A DNA stretch of 6,695 nucleotides from Streptosporangiaceae bacterium (GCA_030043395.1 JASHXW010000196.1:1-6695), one strand, 5' to 3'. Shown: positions 1-6,150, counted from the first letter of the stretch. The notes: generated by a model from the letters alone, not told the origin. Translations and numbers: made by a program.

Positions 1-48
1 CGTAGCGGCAACCTCGCGCGCGGACTGAGCGATGGCGACTCACCGGGC

Positions 49-1524
49 ATGAGCGGATCCGCGATGCACGGTGATCCTGACGCGATCGTGGTGGGAAGCG
101 GCCCCAACGGCCTGGCCGCAGCCGTTACCTTGTCGGCGGCTGGACTGACCGTGCTCGTGATCGAGGGCGCCGACGTGCCTGGCGGCGGCTGCCGGACGCA
201 GGAACTGACGCTGCCCGGCTACCGGCACGACCTGTGCTCTGCCGCGCACCCACTGGCGGTCGCCTCGCCGTTCTTCCGGCGCTTCGGCCTGGCACGAAGA
301 GGCGTCCAGCTTGCGAGCCCCGACGTGGCATTCGCGCACCCGCTCGACCACGGCCAGGCCGCAATTGCATTCCGCTCACTGCACCAGACAGCCGATGGGC
401 TCGGCGCCGACGGCGCCGCCTACATGCGGCTGCTTGGCCCACTCGTCCGCGGCAGCGATGACCTGGTCGCGACCGTGCTGTCCTCGATGCGCACCCCGCC
501 CAGGCCGTCTGGCGCGCTAGCGTCCTTCACGGCCAGCGGGCTGCGCTCGGCCGTGGCCGTCGCACGCAGGTTTCACACGGTGCAGGCGAAAGCGCTGCTT
601 GGCGGCGTCGCAGCGCACGCCATGATGCCGCTCACGCGCAGGCCGACGGCCGGAGTGGGCTTGCTGCTCACCGAGCTCGCCCACAGCGCTGGCTGGCCCA
701 TGGTGGTCGGCGGCAGCCAGCAGATCACCGATGCCATGGCAGCTGCCGTCTGCGCGGCGGGCGGCCAGGTCGTGACGGGGCAGTGGGTCAAGTCACTGGC
801 CGACTTGCCGCCCGCCAGGGCAGTTCTGCTGGACGTCACGCCTCGCGCGCTGCTGGAGATGGCGGGCCCGTCGCTGCCGGCCCGCTACCGGGACGCGCTG
901 AGCAGGTTCCGGTACGGGGCCGGGGTCTGCAAGGTGGACTTCGCGCTGTCCGGCCCGGTCCCGTGGGCCAACCAGGATGCCCGCCGAGCGGGCACGCTGC
1001 ATCTGGGCGGGACGATCGAGGAGCTCGCCGCGAGCGAGGCCGACGTGGCGGCCGGGCGCCATCCGGCGTCGCCGTACGTGCTTGTCGTCCAGCCGGGCGT
1101 CGTCGATCAGACCAGGGCCCCGGCGGGCGGGCACACGCTGTGGACCTACACCCACGTGCCCTCGGGGTCCGCCACGGACATGACGGACGGCATCCAGGCG
1201 CAGATCGAGCGGTTCGCACCGGGCTTTCGTGATCTCGTGCTTGCCCGTCACGTGCGCACCGCCGCGCAAGAGGAGGCGCACAATCCGAACTACGTCGGCG
1301 GTGACATCGGCTCGGGCCTGCAGACGCTCAGGCAGATAGCCGCGCGGCCCGTGCCGCGCTGGAACCCCTACCGGACGCCGCTTCGCGGCGTCTACCTGTG
1401 CTCCGCGTCCACTGCGCCTGGCCCCGGCGTGCATGGCCGGTGCGGCGAGCTCGCCGCGCTCAGTGCGCTGCGCGAGGTGTTCGGCAAGCGCCAGGCGCCC
1501 GACATCGGCGCGCCTGGTTCATGA
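49..1524 (+). CDS. Phytoene-dehydrogenase/PYROXD2-like FAD-dependent oxidoreductase
   Basis: This is a 491-residue flavoprotein of the carotenoid-desaturase-like amine oxidase superfamily. The N-terminus carries a Rossmann FAD site, GSGPNGLAAA at residues 16-25, with the ribose-binding acid E39 ending strand 2 and a GGGCRT segment at 45-50. The C-terminus has the second conserved FAD region: RPVP at 433-436, YRTPLRGVYLC at 441-451 and PGPGVHG at 457-463. This pattern resembles PYROXD2-type proteins more than true phytoene desaturases. No carotenoid genes are nearby, so the substrate is unknown. The start is uncertain. ATG 49 has no convincing Shine-Dalgarno, ATG 64 (residue 6) is also possible, and the frame stays open to the left edge, so a start outside the window cannot be excluded. 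The gene converges on the acetyltransferase gene. It is likely cytosolic or peripheral; no signal peptide is seen. The family call is firm, the substrate is not. Confidence 0.88.
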   Translation: MSGSAMHGDPDAIVVGSGPNGLAAAVTLSAAGLTVLVIEGADVPGGGCRTQELTLPGYRHDLCSAAHPLAVASPFFRRFGLARRGVQLASPDVAFAHPLDHGQAAIAFRSLHQTADGLGADGAAYMRLLGPLVRGSDDLVATVLSSMRTPPRPSGALASFTASGLRSAVAVARRFHTVQAKALLGGVAAHAMMPLTRRPTAGVGLLLTELAHSAGWPMVVGGSQQITDAMAAAVCAAGGQVVTGQWVKSLADLPPARAVLLDVTPRALLEMAGPSLPARYRDALSRFRYGAGVCKVDFALSGPVPWANQDARRAGTLHLGGTIEELAASEADVAAGRHPASPYVLVVQPGVVDQTRAPAGGHTLWTYTHVPSGSATDMTDGIQAQIERFAPGFRDLVLARHVRTAAQEEAHNPNYVGGDIGSGLQTLRQIAARPVPRWNPYRTPLRGVYLCSASTAPGPGVHGRCGELAALSALREVFGKRQAPDIGAPGS

Positions 1525-1531
1525 TCTGGAA

Positions 1532-1561
1532 GACCTGGTCGGCATTTCTGCCGACCAGGTC
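1532..1561. terminator. Perfect inverted repeat between convergent genes, probable bidirectional terminator
   Basis: A perfect 13-bp inverted repeat (arms 1532-1544 and 1549-1561, GACCTGGTCGGCA and its complement) encloses a 4-nt TTTC loop. It begins 8 nt after the stop of the plus-strand oxidoreductase and lies 24 nt past the stop of the minus-strand acetyltransferase. No T-tract follows on either strand, so it is a U-less hairpin of the kind common in high-G+C actinobacteria. Its position and symmetry suit termination of both converging transcripts. Blocking of 3' exonucleases is an alternative or additional role. Confidence 0.75.
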
Positions 1562-1584
1562 CACGAGATCCTGGCCGCCAGCTT

Positions 1585-2169
1585 TTACAGCGGCAGGCCC
1601 ATCATGATCGAGTCCCACAGCTCGCCGCTAGCCCGGCGGTATTGCCTGACGCGAACTCCTTCATCGACGAACCCGCACTTGCGATACAGGGCGATCCCCG
1701 CTGCGTTGTGGGGGAATACCTCCAGGCAGAGCTTGTGTAGCCCGCGCCTGCGTGCCAGGTCGATCGCCGAGTGAAGTAGCGCCGATCCGACGCCCTTCCC
1801 CCGCCAGTCCCGGTCGACGAGCATGCCGATGTCACCAAAGCCGTGCCGGCTGCCGTGCACGTGGATCATGCCGACGAGCTGATCTCCGGCGACGGCCACG
1901 ACCGTCTCGGCCATGCTGTCCACGTACCTTGCGGCACGAGCCTCGATGTCGACAGGCGGCTCAGTCGCGATGCCGTCGCGCTCCTCGGCGACGGCCGCAG
2001 TCAGGATGGCCATGCCGCGCGCATCTTCCGGCCGCCCAGGCCGGACCTGGAATTCGGCCAGCAGGCCGCCGACCGCCTGCTCGTGCCGAGCCATCTCCCG
2101 CCCTGCCATGTCCTGAGCTGCGATGTCCTGACCTGCCATGTCCTGACCTGCCGTGTCCTGCCCAGCCAT
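1585..2169 (-). CDS. GNAT family N-acetyltransferase with repeat-encoded N-terminus
   Basis: This 194-residue protein has a single GNAT domain from about residue 41 to 192, predicted to transfer acetyl from acetyl-CoA to an amine that I cannot identify. The pyrophosphate-binding motif A is VDRDWRGKGVGSALL at 118-132, with RGKGVG as the Q/RxxGxG/A signature. Motif B follows as NAAGIALYRKCGF at 155-167, and the C-terminus YRRASGELWDSIMMGLPL is typical of the family. The first 30 residues are six degenerate copies of a pentapeptide, roughly MAGQD, outside the GNAT fold. The start is unclear. ATG codons at 2169, 2139, 2109 and 2094 are all in frame, none has a clear well-spaced Shine-Dalgarno, and the enzyme domain would be complete from any of them. 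The gene lies 48 nt downstream of thiE on the same strand and may be cotranscribed, but nothing links its chemistry to thiamine. It ends in TAA before a shared hairpin. Confidence 0.85.
   Translation of the reverse strand: MAGQDTAGQDMAGQDIAAQDMAGREMARHEQAVGGLLAEFQVRPGRPEDARGMAILTAAVAEERDGIATEPPVDIEARAARYVDSMAETVVAVAGDQLVGMIHVHGSRHGFGDIGMLVDRDWRGKGVGSALLHSAIDLARRRGLHKLCLEVFPHNAAGIALYRKCGFVDEGVRVRQYRRASGELWDSIMMGLPL
2080..2169 (-). repeat. Six 15-bp tandem repeat units at the 5' end of the acetyltransferase gene
   Basis: Read on the minus strand, 90 bp divide into six 15-bp units close to ATGGCAGGTCAGGAC. Units 2 and 3 differ at one base, and the last two units are more diverged. The translation is MAGQD, TAGQD, MAGQD, IAAQD, MAGRE, MARHE. 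Because the unit is a multiple of three, copy-number change would not shift the frame. Four of the six units carry an ATG, giving a ladder of possible starts, counting the first one. The array stops where the GNAT domain leader begins. Confidence 0.85.
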
Positions 2170-2217
2170 GGCCGAATGATCGCAGGAACCATCACCAAGT
2201 GCCGCACAATTTGCTGC

Positions 2218-2892
2218 TCAGCGGACGGCGCGCAGCCGCGCCGCGAGCTGAGCCGCGGCAGAACCGGGGTCGTCCGCCTCGGTGATCGCGCGGACGACGA
2301 CTACCCGGCCGGCGCCCGCGTTCAGTACGTCCTCGATGGTGACCTGGTCGATGCCGCCGATCGCGAACCAGGGCCTGGAGGTCAGCAGAGCTGCGACATG
2401 GCGAATCAGCCCGAGGCCCGGAGCCGGGCGGCCTGGCTTGGTCGGCGTCGGCCAGACCGGGCCAGCGCAGAAGTAGTCGATGTCCGGGTTCTGCGCCGCC
2501 GCGGCGGCCTGCTCTGGCGAGTGCGAAGACAGGCCGACGATCGGCTCGGGACCGATGATCTGCCTGGCCACCGCGGGGGCCAGGTCATCTTGGCCGACGT
2601 GCAGGACGTCGGCTCCGGCGGCAAAGGCAATGTCAGCCCGGTCGTTGACGGCCAGCAGTGCCCCGTGCCTGTCGCAGGCCGCTCGGAAGACATCGAGGAA
2701 CGCCAGCTCCTGCGCCGCCTCGAGTCCCTTCTGCCTGAGCTGCACGATGTCGACGCCCGATGCCAGAACGGCGTCAAGGAACTCCGGCAGGTCGCCCTGC
2801 CGTTCACGCGCATCCGTGCACAGGTACAGCCGCGCGTCCTCTAGCCGGGCACGCAACTCCTCGCCGCGGGCCGTCCGGTCGTCGGTACGCAC
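2218..2892 (-). CDS. thiE: Thiamine phosphate synthase ThiE
   Basis: ThiE joins hydroxymethylpyrimidine pyrophosphate to thiazole phosphate, making thiamine phosphate in the cytosol. The 224-residue length and the TIM-barrel motif order fit the family. These are QLRQK at 51-55 (R53 and K55 for pyrophosphate), NDRADIA at 83-89, HVGQDDL at 98-104 (the acidic metal site), SSHS at 122-125, [11 protein letters not shown] at 144-154 (T149, T151 and K152 in the phosphate loop), IGGI at 178-181 and the strand RVVVVRAI at 196-203. All key residues appear intact. The start is a GTG at 2892 with no strong Shine-Dalgarno; a TGA in the same frame 36 nt upstream (the stop of the preceding gene) limits extension and no in-frame ATG lies between. 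The gene follows the Rv2175c-like gene by 33 nt, so the two are probably one transcript. I see no TPP aptamer upstream on this strand. Confidence 0.96.
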   Translation of the reverse strand: MRTDDRTARGEELRARLEDARLYLCTDARERQGDLPEFLDAVLASGVDIVQLRQKGLEAAQELAFLDVFRAACDRHGALLAVNDRADIAFAAGADVLHVGQDDLAPAVARQIIGPEPIVGLSSHSPEQAAAAAQNPDIDYFCAGPVWPTPTKPGRPAPGLGLIRHVAALLTSRPWFAIGGIDQVTIEDVLNAGAGRVVVVRAITEADDPGSAAAQLAARLRAVR

Positions 2893-2925
2893 GCGGCCAT
2901 CATGCCAGTGCCGCAGGAGTCCTGG

Positions 2926-3288
2926 TCAGAAGGCCAGGGCCTGGGCCCGCCGGTTCACCTCGCTGCACCGGTGCGCCGCGATCGCCTCGATCGGGCTGCC
3001 AGGCAGCGAGTCATCGGCGGTAAACAGCCAGCGCATTGCCTCCACGTCGCTGAACCCGCAGTCGAAAAGCAGGGTCAGCGTGCCGTGCAGGCCACGGACA
3101 ACCTGGCTGCCGTCGAGAAACGCAGCAGGTACGCCGAAGGCTCCGCCCGGCCGCTGCACGCCGAGGAGCTTGCGGTCCCGAAGTAGCTGCTTGACCCGGT
3201 TCACGGGCATGCTGAGCCGCTCGGCAACCTCTGGAATGGACAACCAATCGCCGACTATGGCGTCGGACGGGGGGTCAATCTGTGCCAC
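2926..3288 (-). CDS. Rv2175c-like helix-turn-helix DNA-binding protein
   Basis: This 120-residue protein resembles the actinobacterial family of M. tuberculosis Rv2175c, a DNA-binding substrate of the Ser/Thr kinase PknL. A helix-turn-helix lies at about 16-43 (LSIPEVAERLSMPVNRVKQLL), followed by a short wing-like stretch at 44-60. The family-specific second half has GLHGTLTLLFDCGFSDVEAMRWLFTADDSL at about 66-95 and the ending EVNRRAQALAF at 110-120. The N-terminus before the HTH is short and contains no threonine; the first Thr is residue 70. Rv2175c is reported to be phosphorylated on an N-terminal Thr, so that site appears absent. The start is GTG 3288, supported by AAAGGA at 3301-3296 with a 7-nt spacer. 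It sits 33 nt ahead of thiE, so it may regulate or simply accompany thiamine genes; its DNA target is unknown. Confidence 0.88.
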   Translation of the reverse strand: MAQIDPPSDAIVGDWLSIPEVAERLSMPVNRVKQLLRDRKLLGVQRPGGAFGVPAAFLDGSQVVRGLHGTLTLLFDCGFSDVEAMRWLFTADDSLPGSPIEAIAAHRCSEVNRRAQALAF

Positions 3289-3459
3289 GACGAGATCCTT
3301 TCCCCGTCCGTCCTAGCCGCCAAACGCGCGACACACTGGTTCATCAAGTTCCCATGGCGGACTCATGGGCAGGTCACGGCATGCTCACAGCGCGGGCGCG
3401 TGACAAGGTGCACCCCGTGCCAGGCCCTGGTCGGGTGGTGGCGGGTCAAGGAGCCGCCG
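3289..3459 (-). other. 171-bp intergenic leader of the Rv2175c-like gene
   Basis: No gene is supported here. The side next to 3460 holds an imperfect hairpin that could terminate the upstream oxidoreductase transcript. The side next to 3288 must carry the translation signal of the HTH gene (AAAGGA, 3301-3296) and possibly its own promoter. A TAGGAC box on the minus strand just upstream is a weak -10 candidate, with no recognisable -35. The gap makes a separate transcript for HTH-thiE-GNAT plausible but not proven. Confidence 0.4.
3411..3437 (-). terminator. Imperfect hairpin after the ferredoxin-reductase-like gene
   Basis: The outer arm CACCCCG (3411-3417) pairs with CGGGTG (3432-3437) with one bulged C. 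The inner arm CCAG (3420-3423) pairs with CTGG (3427-3430) around a GCC loop. It begins 22 nt past the stop codon at 3460 on the minus strand. No T-tract follows. Position is the main argument for a terminator. Confidence 0.35.
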
Positions 3460-4659
3460 TCAGGCCGTCAGCACCGCGTCCCTGAGCGGCACCGTTGGAT
3501 CGGCGACTCGGTCGGCGTCCACCGCAACTGCCGACTCGATCAGCCGGCGACCCTGCGTCAGGTCCTTAGGCAGGTTAACGGTGAGGACGGCGGTCAGCCG
3601 CTCCCCCGCCAGCCAGCACGCCGCCCAGCGCGGCTCGCTGGTCGCCCCGCGCCAGATCAGCCTGTCGGCGATCTTGTGATCCCCGACGTACTGCAGCATC
3701 CGGCCGAACTGCTCGGACCAGAAATACGGCACCGGATCGTACGCCTCGCTTGCGCCGATGAGGTTCGACGCCAGGACCGTTGGCGCGCGCAGCGCGCCGT
3801 CCCAGTGCTCGGTCCGCATCCGCCGTCCGAACCGCACCGACCAGAATGCCGCGCAGTCCCCGACGGCATAGACGCCGGGAACGGTCGAACGAAGCTGCTC
3901 GTCGACGACGATCCCGTTCTCCAGCTCGACCCCGGAGGAATCCAGCCATCCGACCTCCGGCCGGACGCCCACGGCGGTGACGATCTCGTCGGCGGCCAGC
4001 CAGCCTCCGCCAGCCAGCGCCAGTCCGCCGTCCTGCACTGACTCGACGACCTGGCCGAGCAGCAGCTCGATCCCCGCCTCGGCGTACCACGGGATGGTGA
4101 GCGACCCGATCTCAGGGCCGACCGCTGCCGCGACCGGCGCCTGCGCGGCCTCGACCACCTGCACCTGGCAGCCGCGGGCCGCGGCGGCCGTGGCAAGCTC
4201 GGCTCCGATCCAGCCTGCCCCGATGATGACGAGCCTGGCGCCGGGCACGAGCGTCTCGCGCAGGGCGAGCGCATCGTCGACCGTCCGCAGGAACCACTGC
4301 TTGCCAGGGCCCGGCAACGCGATCGGCCTCGCGCCGGTCGCTATCGCGAGCCGGTCGAAGCGGTACTCACCGACATCGGTGTACACGATGCCGTCGTCCA
4401 GCCGCCCGGCTCGCTCGCCGAGCCGGAATTCCGCGCCCAGCGACTCAAGCTCGCTCCGCAGCGAGGTGTCATCGACGGCTCCCATCATGAGCTGCTTGGA
4501 CAGCGGCGGCCGGTCATAAGGCGGCCGGCTCTCCGCCCCGATCACGGTGACCGCGCCCGCGTAACCGTGCGAGCGCAGCTCCTCTACCGTGCGCAGCCCC
4601 GCGAGCCCGCCGCCCACCACGACGACCCGATCCGGCGTGACCTCGCCCCCCACTCCCAC
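3460..4659 (-). CDS. Ferredoxin-reductase-like FAD/NAD(P)H-dependent oxidoreductase
   Basis: This 399-residue two-dinucleotide-fold flavoprotein belongs to the family of NADH-dependent ferredoxin, putidaredoxin and rubredoxin reductases. The FAD Rossmann site is GGGLAGLRTVEELR at 16-29. The class-typical YDRPPLSK is at 48-55 and ATGARP at 107-112. The NAD site is IGAGWIGAE at 146-154, with E170 ending the second strand, which favours NADH over NADPH. The FAD ribityl motif VYAVGDCA is at 263-270. The C-terminal reductase domain starts near HWDGALRAP at 285-293 and includes PYFWSEQFG at 311-319. No redox-active CxxxxC is seen, as expected for this class rather than for disulfide reductases. The start is GTG 4659, supported by GAGGAG at a 5-nt spacing. 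No ferredoxin or oxygenase is encoded in the window, so the electron acceptor is unknown. It diverges from thiO across a shared control region. Confidence 0.92.
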   Translation of the reverse strand: MGVGGEVTPDRVVVVGGGLAGLRTVEELRSHGYAGAVTVIGAESRPPYDRPPLSKQLMMGAVDDTSLRSELESLGAEFRLGERAGRLDDGIVYTDVGEYRFDRLAIATGARPIALPGPGKQWFLRTVDDALALRETLVPGARLVIIGAGWIGAELATAAAARGCQVQVVEAAQAPVAAAVGPEIGSLTIPWYAEAGIELLLGQVVESVQDGGLALAGGGWLAADEIVTAVGVRPEVGWLDSSGVELENGIVVDEQLRSTVPGVYAVGDCAAFWSVRFGRRMRTEHWDGALRAPTVLASNLIGASEAYDPVPYFWSEQFGRMLQYVGDHKIADRLIWRGATSEPRWAACWLAGERLTAVLTVNLPKDLTQGRRLIESAVAVDADRVADPTVPLRDAVLTA

Positions 4660-4664
4660 CAGAT

Positions 4665-4670
4665 CTCCTC
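4665..4670 (-). promoter_or_regulatory. Ribosome binding site that fixes the GTG start of the oxidoreductase
   Basis: On the minus strand GAGGAG (4670 to 4665) is followed by a 5-nt spacer, ATCTG, and then GTG at 4659. A second in-frame GTG two codons later would have an 11-nt spacer, so the first GTG is preferred. Confidence 0.75.
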
Positions 4671-4708
4671 ACTCCGGCCGCGCCGCCGGCAGCGCCGCAT
4701 TTCGGTGC

Positions 4709-4714
4709 ATGCTA
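4709..4714 (-). promoter_or_regulatory. Candidate -10 box for the minus-strand oxidoreductase
   Basis: TAGCAT read on the minus strand (4714 to 4709) fits the actinobacterial TAnnnT -10 pattern. It would place the transcript start near 4702, giving a leader of about 42 nt before GTG 4659. No convincing -35 hexamer lies at the expected distance. The call rests on one hexamer and its position. Confidence 0.35.
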
Positions 4715-4795
4715 CCCGGATGGCCGCGCGAGCCAGCGGGCGCTCCGCACGGCCCGAGCAGGCGGCGGTCCGGCAAAGTCCCTTTTCAGCCCGGC

Positions 4796-4801
4796 TACGC
4801 T
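4796..4801 (+). promoter_or_regulatory. thiO: Candidate -10 box of the thiO-thiS-thiG operon
   Basis: TACGCT fits the TAnnnT -10 pattern. A transcript starting 6-9 nt downstream, around 4807-4810, would begin immediately before the first base of the riboswitch P1 stem at 4812. This fit between promoter and aptamer is the main support. The -35 region is not recognisable, which is common in actinobacterial promoters. Confidence 0.5.
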
Positions 4802-4811
4802 AGGAAGAAGA

Positions 4812-4905
4812 CGCGCGGGAGCCCGGTGCAGACCGGACTGAGAGGGTGGCTGGGGAGCCGCCGACCGCAGAACCTGATCCGGGTCATGCCGGCGAAGGGA
4901 GCGCG
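4812..4905 (+). promoter_or_regulatory. TPP riboswitch (THI element) controlling thiO-thiS-thiG
   Basis: The conserved landmarks of the thiamine pyrophosphate aptamer occur in order: GGGAGCCC at 4817-4824, CTGAGA at 4838-4843, CCTGATC at 4873-4879 and ATGCCGGCGAAGGGA at 4886-4900. P1 is a perfect 5-bp pair between CGCGC 4812-4816 and GCGCG 4901-4905. A stem CCGGT/ACCGG (4823-4827 with 4832-4836) precedes CTGAGA. A further 7-bp hairpin (4845-4851 with 4856-4862, GGGG loop, one U-G pair) occupies the variable region. The 3' arm of P1 abuts the thiO ATG and the conserved AAGGGAG doubles as its Shine-Dalgarno. TPP binding should therefore block ribosome access directly. There is no room for a separate terminator or antiterminator. 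Confidence 0.96.
4895..4901 (+). promoter_or_regulatory. thiO: thiO ribosome binding site embedded in the TPP aptamer
   Basis: AAGGGAG is followed by a 4-nt spacer, CGCG, and ATG 4906. Six of its seven bases belong to the conserved aptamer 3' segment and the last G pairs in P1. It decides the thiO start and makes aptamer folding and translation initiation mutually exclusive by inference. Confidence 0.8.
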
Positions 4906-6149
4906 ATGGGAACGGCAGAGACGCCCGCACCCGCAGGCAGCCCTGCCTTCGGTGCGGCGCCGTCCGGCGGCCGCAAGGGAGCTGGCGCCAGCCAGACGGC
5001 CGACATCGTCGTTATCGGCGGCGGCGTCATCGGACTCTCGATCGCCTGGCGCGCAGCCCAGCGTGGCATGTCCGTCATCGTCGCCGACCCCGACCCGGGT
5101 CGCGGCGCGTCGTACGCGGCCGCGGGGATGCTGACACCCGCCGCCGAGGCGGCCTACGCCGAGCAGCAACTGTTCGACCTCGGACTGCGATCGCTCCGCC
5201 GCTACCCAAGCTTCGCGGCCGAACTGTCACAGGCGGCAGGGACGCAGGTCGGCTTCCGCCAGTCCGGCACGCTGGCCGTCGCCTACGACGCCGACGACAT
5301 GGCCATGCTCGACGAGCACGCCAAGCTCCGCGAGTCGTTCGGCGTGCTGACGAACCGGCTGACCGGACGCGAGTGCCGCCGCGCCGAGCCGCTGCTCGGC
5401 CCGGCGATCGCAGGTGGCCTGCTGGTCACCGACGATGCCTCGATAGACCCGCGCCGGCTCACCTCGGCCCTGCTGACGGCCGCGCAGCGGGCCGGCGTGG
5501 TCCACCTGCGTGAGCGGGCTGCGCGGCTGCTCACCGACGACGACCGCGCCTGCGGCGCGGAACTGGCCGATGGCACGGTGGCCAGCGCCGGGCAAGTCGT
5601 GCTGAGCGCGGGCTGGGCCTCTGCCGCCCTGGCCGGCCTGCCCGCGGCAGCGGCTCCCCCGCTCCGGCCGGTGAAGGGCCAGATCGTCCGGCTGCGGACG
5701 GCCACGGCGCCTGCGGCCGCCAGCCAGCCGCCCTCGCTGCCTAACAGGACCATCCGCGGCATCGTGCAGGCAAGCTCGGTCTACCTGGTGCCCAGGGACG
5801 ACGGCGAGCTCGTGATCGGCGCCACTCAGGAGGAGATGGGAGCGGACACGACGGTCACCGCCGGCGGTGTCTGGCAGCTGCTGCGCGATGCCCGTGCCCT
5901 GGTCCCGGGAATCACCGAGCTTGAGCTGGCCGAGGCCGTCGCCGGCCTGCGGCCGGGCACGCCGGACAACGCGCCGGTCATCGGCCCGTCAGCGCTGCCA
6001 GGCCTGGCGCTTGCCACAGGTCACTTCCGCAGCGGGGTCCTGCTCGCGCCGGTGACGGCGGACCTGATCGCGGACTTCCTTGCGAGCGGCACGATGGCCG
6101 GCTACGCGGCACCGTTCAGCGCGCAGCGCTTCGGACGACAGGAACTGTG

Positions 6150-6150
<1 letters not shown>
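4906..6150 (+). CDS. thiO: Glycine oxidase ThiO
   Basis: ThiO is an FAD enzyme that oxidises glycine to the imine dehydroglycine, which ThiG uses to build thiamine thiazole. The 414-residue product shows the D-amino-acid-oxidase fold. It has the FAD Rossmann GGGVIGLS at 38-45, GASYAAAGMLTP at 67-78, VKGQIVRLR at 256-264, VPRDDGELVIGAT at 295-307 (the Arg is in the position expected to bind substrate carboxylate) and AGLRPGTPDNAPVIG at 346-360. The family-specific GHFRSGVLLAPVTA is at 372-385. ATG 4906 is chosen because it follows the riboswitch-embedded Shine-Dalgarno. An in-frame GTG at 4846 would start inside an aptamer hairpin, and there is no other ATG or GTG before the FAD site. Residues 1-31 are a poorly conserved-looking Ala/Gly/Pro/Ser-rich extension. 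The stop overlaps the thiS start, so the genes are translationally coupled. Confidence 0.95.

Noticed and set aside
1..28. Possible tail of an upstream gene (eight codons ending in TGA at 26-28)
   Set aside because: Eight codons are too few to support a coding call; the frame could be open by chance.
793..1434. A 213-codon minus-strand frame inside the first oxidoreductase gene
   Set aside because: It is an Arg/Gly-rich antisense shadow of a gene with intact FAD motifs and has no family features.
1843..2844. A 333-codon open frame on the plus strand opposite the acetyltransferase gene and thiE
   Set aside because: It lies antisense to two genes with clear family motifs. Long chance frames are common in high-G+C DNA, and its translation shows no recognisable domain.
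2915..2926. CAGGA/TCCTG palindrome between the HTH gene and thiE
   Set aside because: The arms are only 5 bp with a single central base, too tight for a hairpin and too short to call an operator.
2480..3316. A 278-codon plus-strand frame opposite thiE and the Rv2175c-like gene
   Set aside because: It is a Ser/Arg-rich composition shadow with no domain, fully antisense to two identified genes.
4675..4690. G+C-rich palindrome (CCGGC...GCCGG) in the leader of the minus-strand reductase
   Set aside because: A 5-bp stem of pure G and C is expected by chance at this base composition and matches no known operator.
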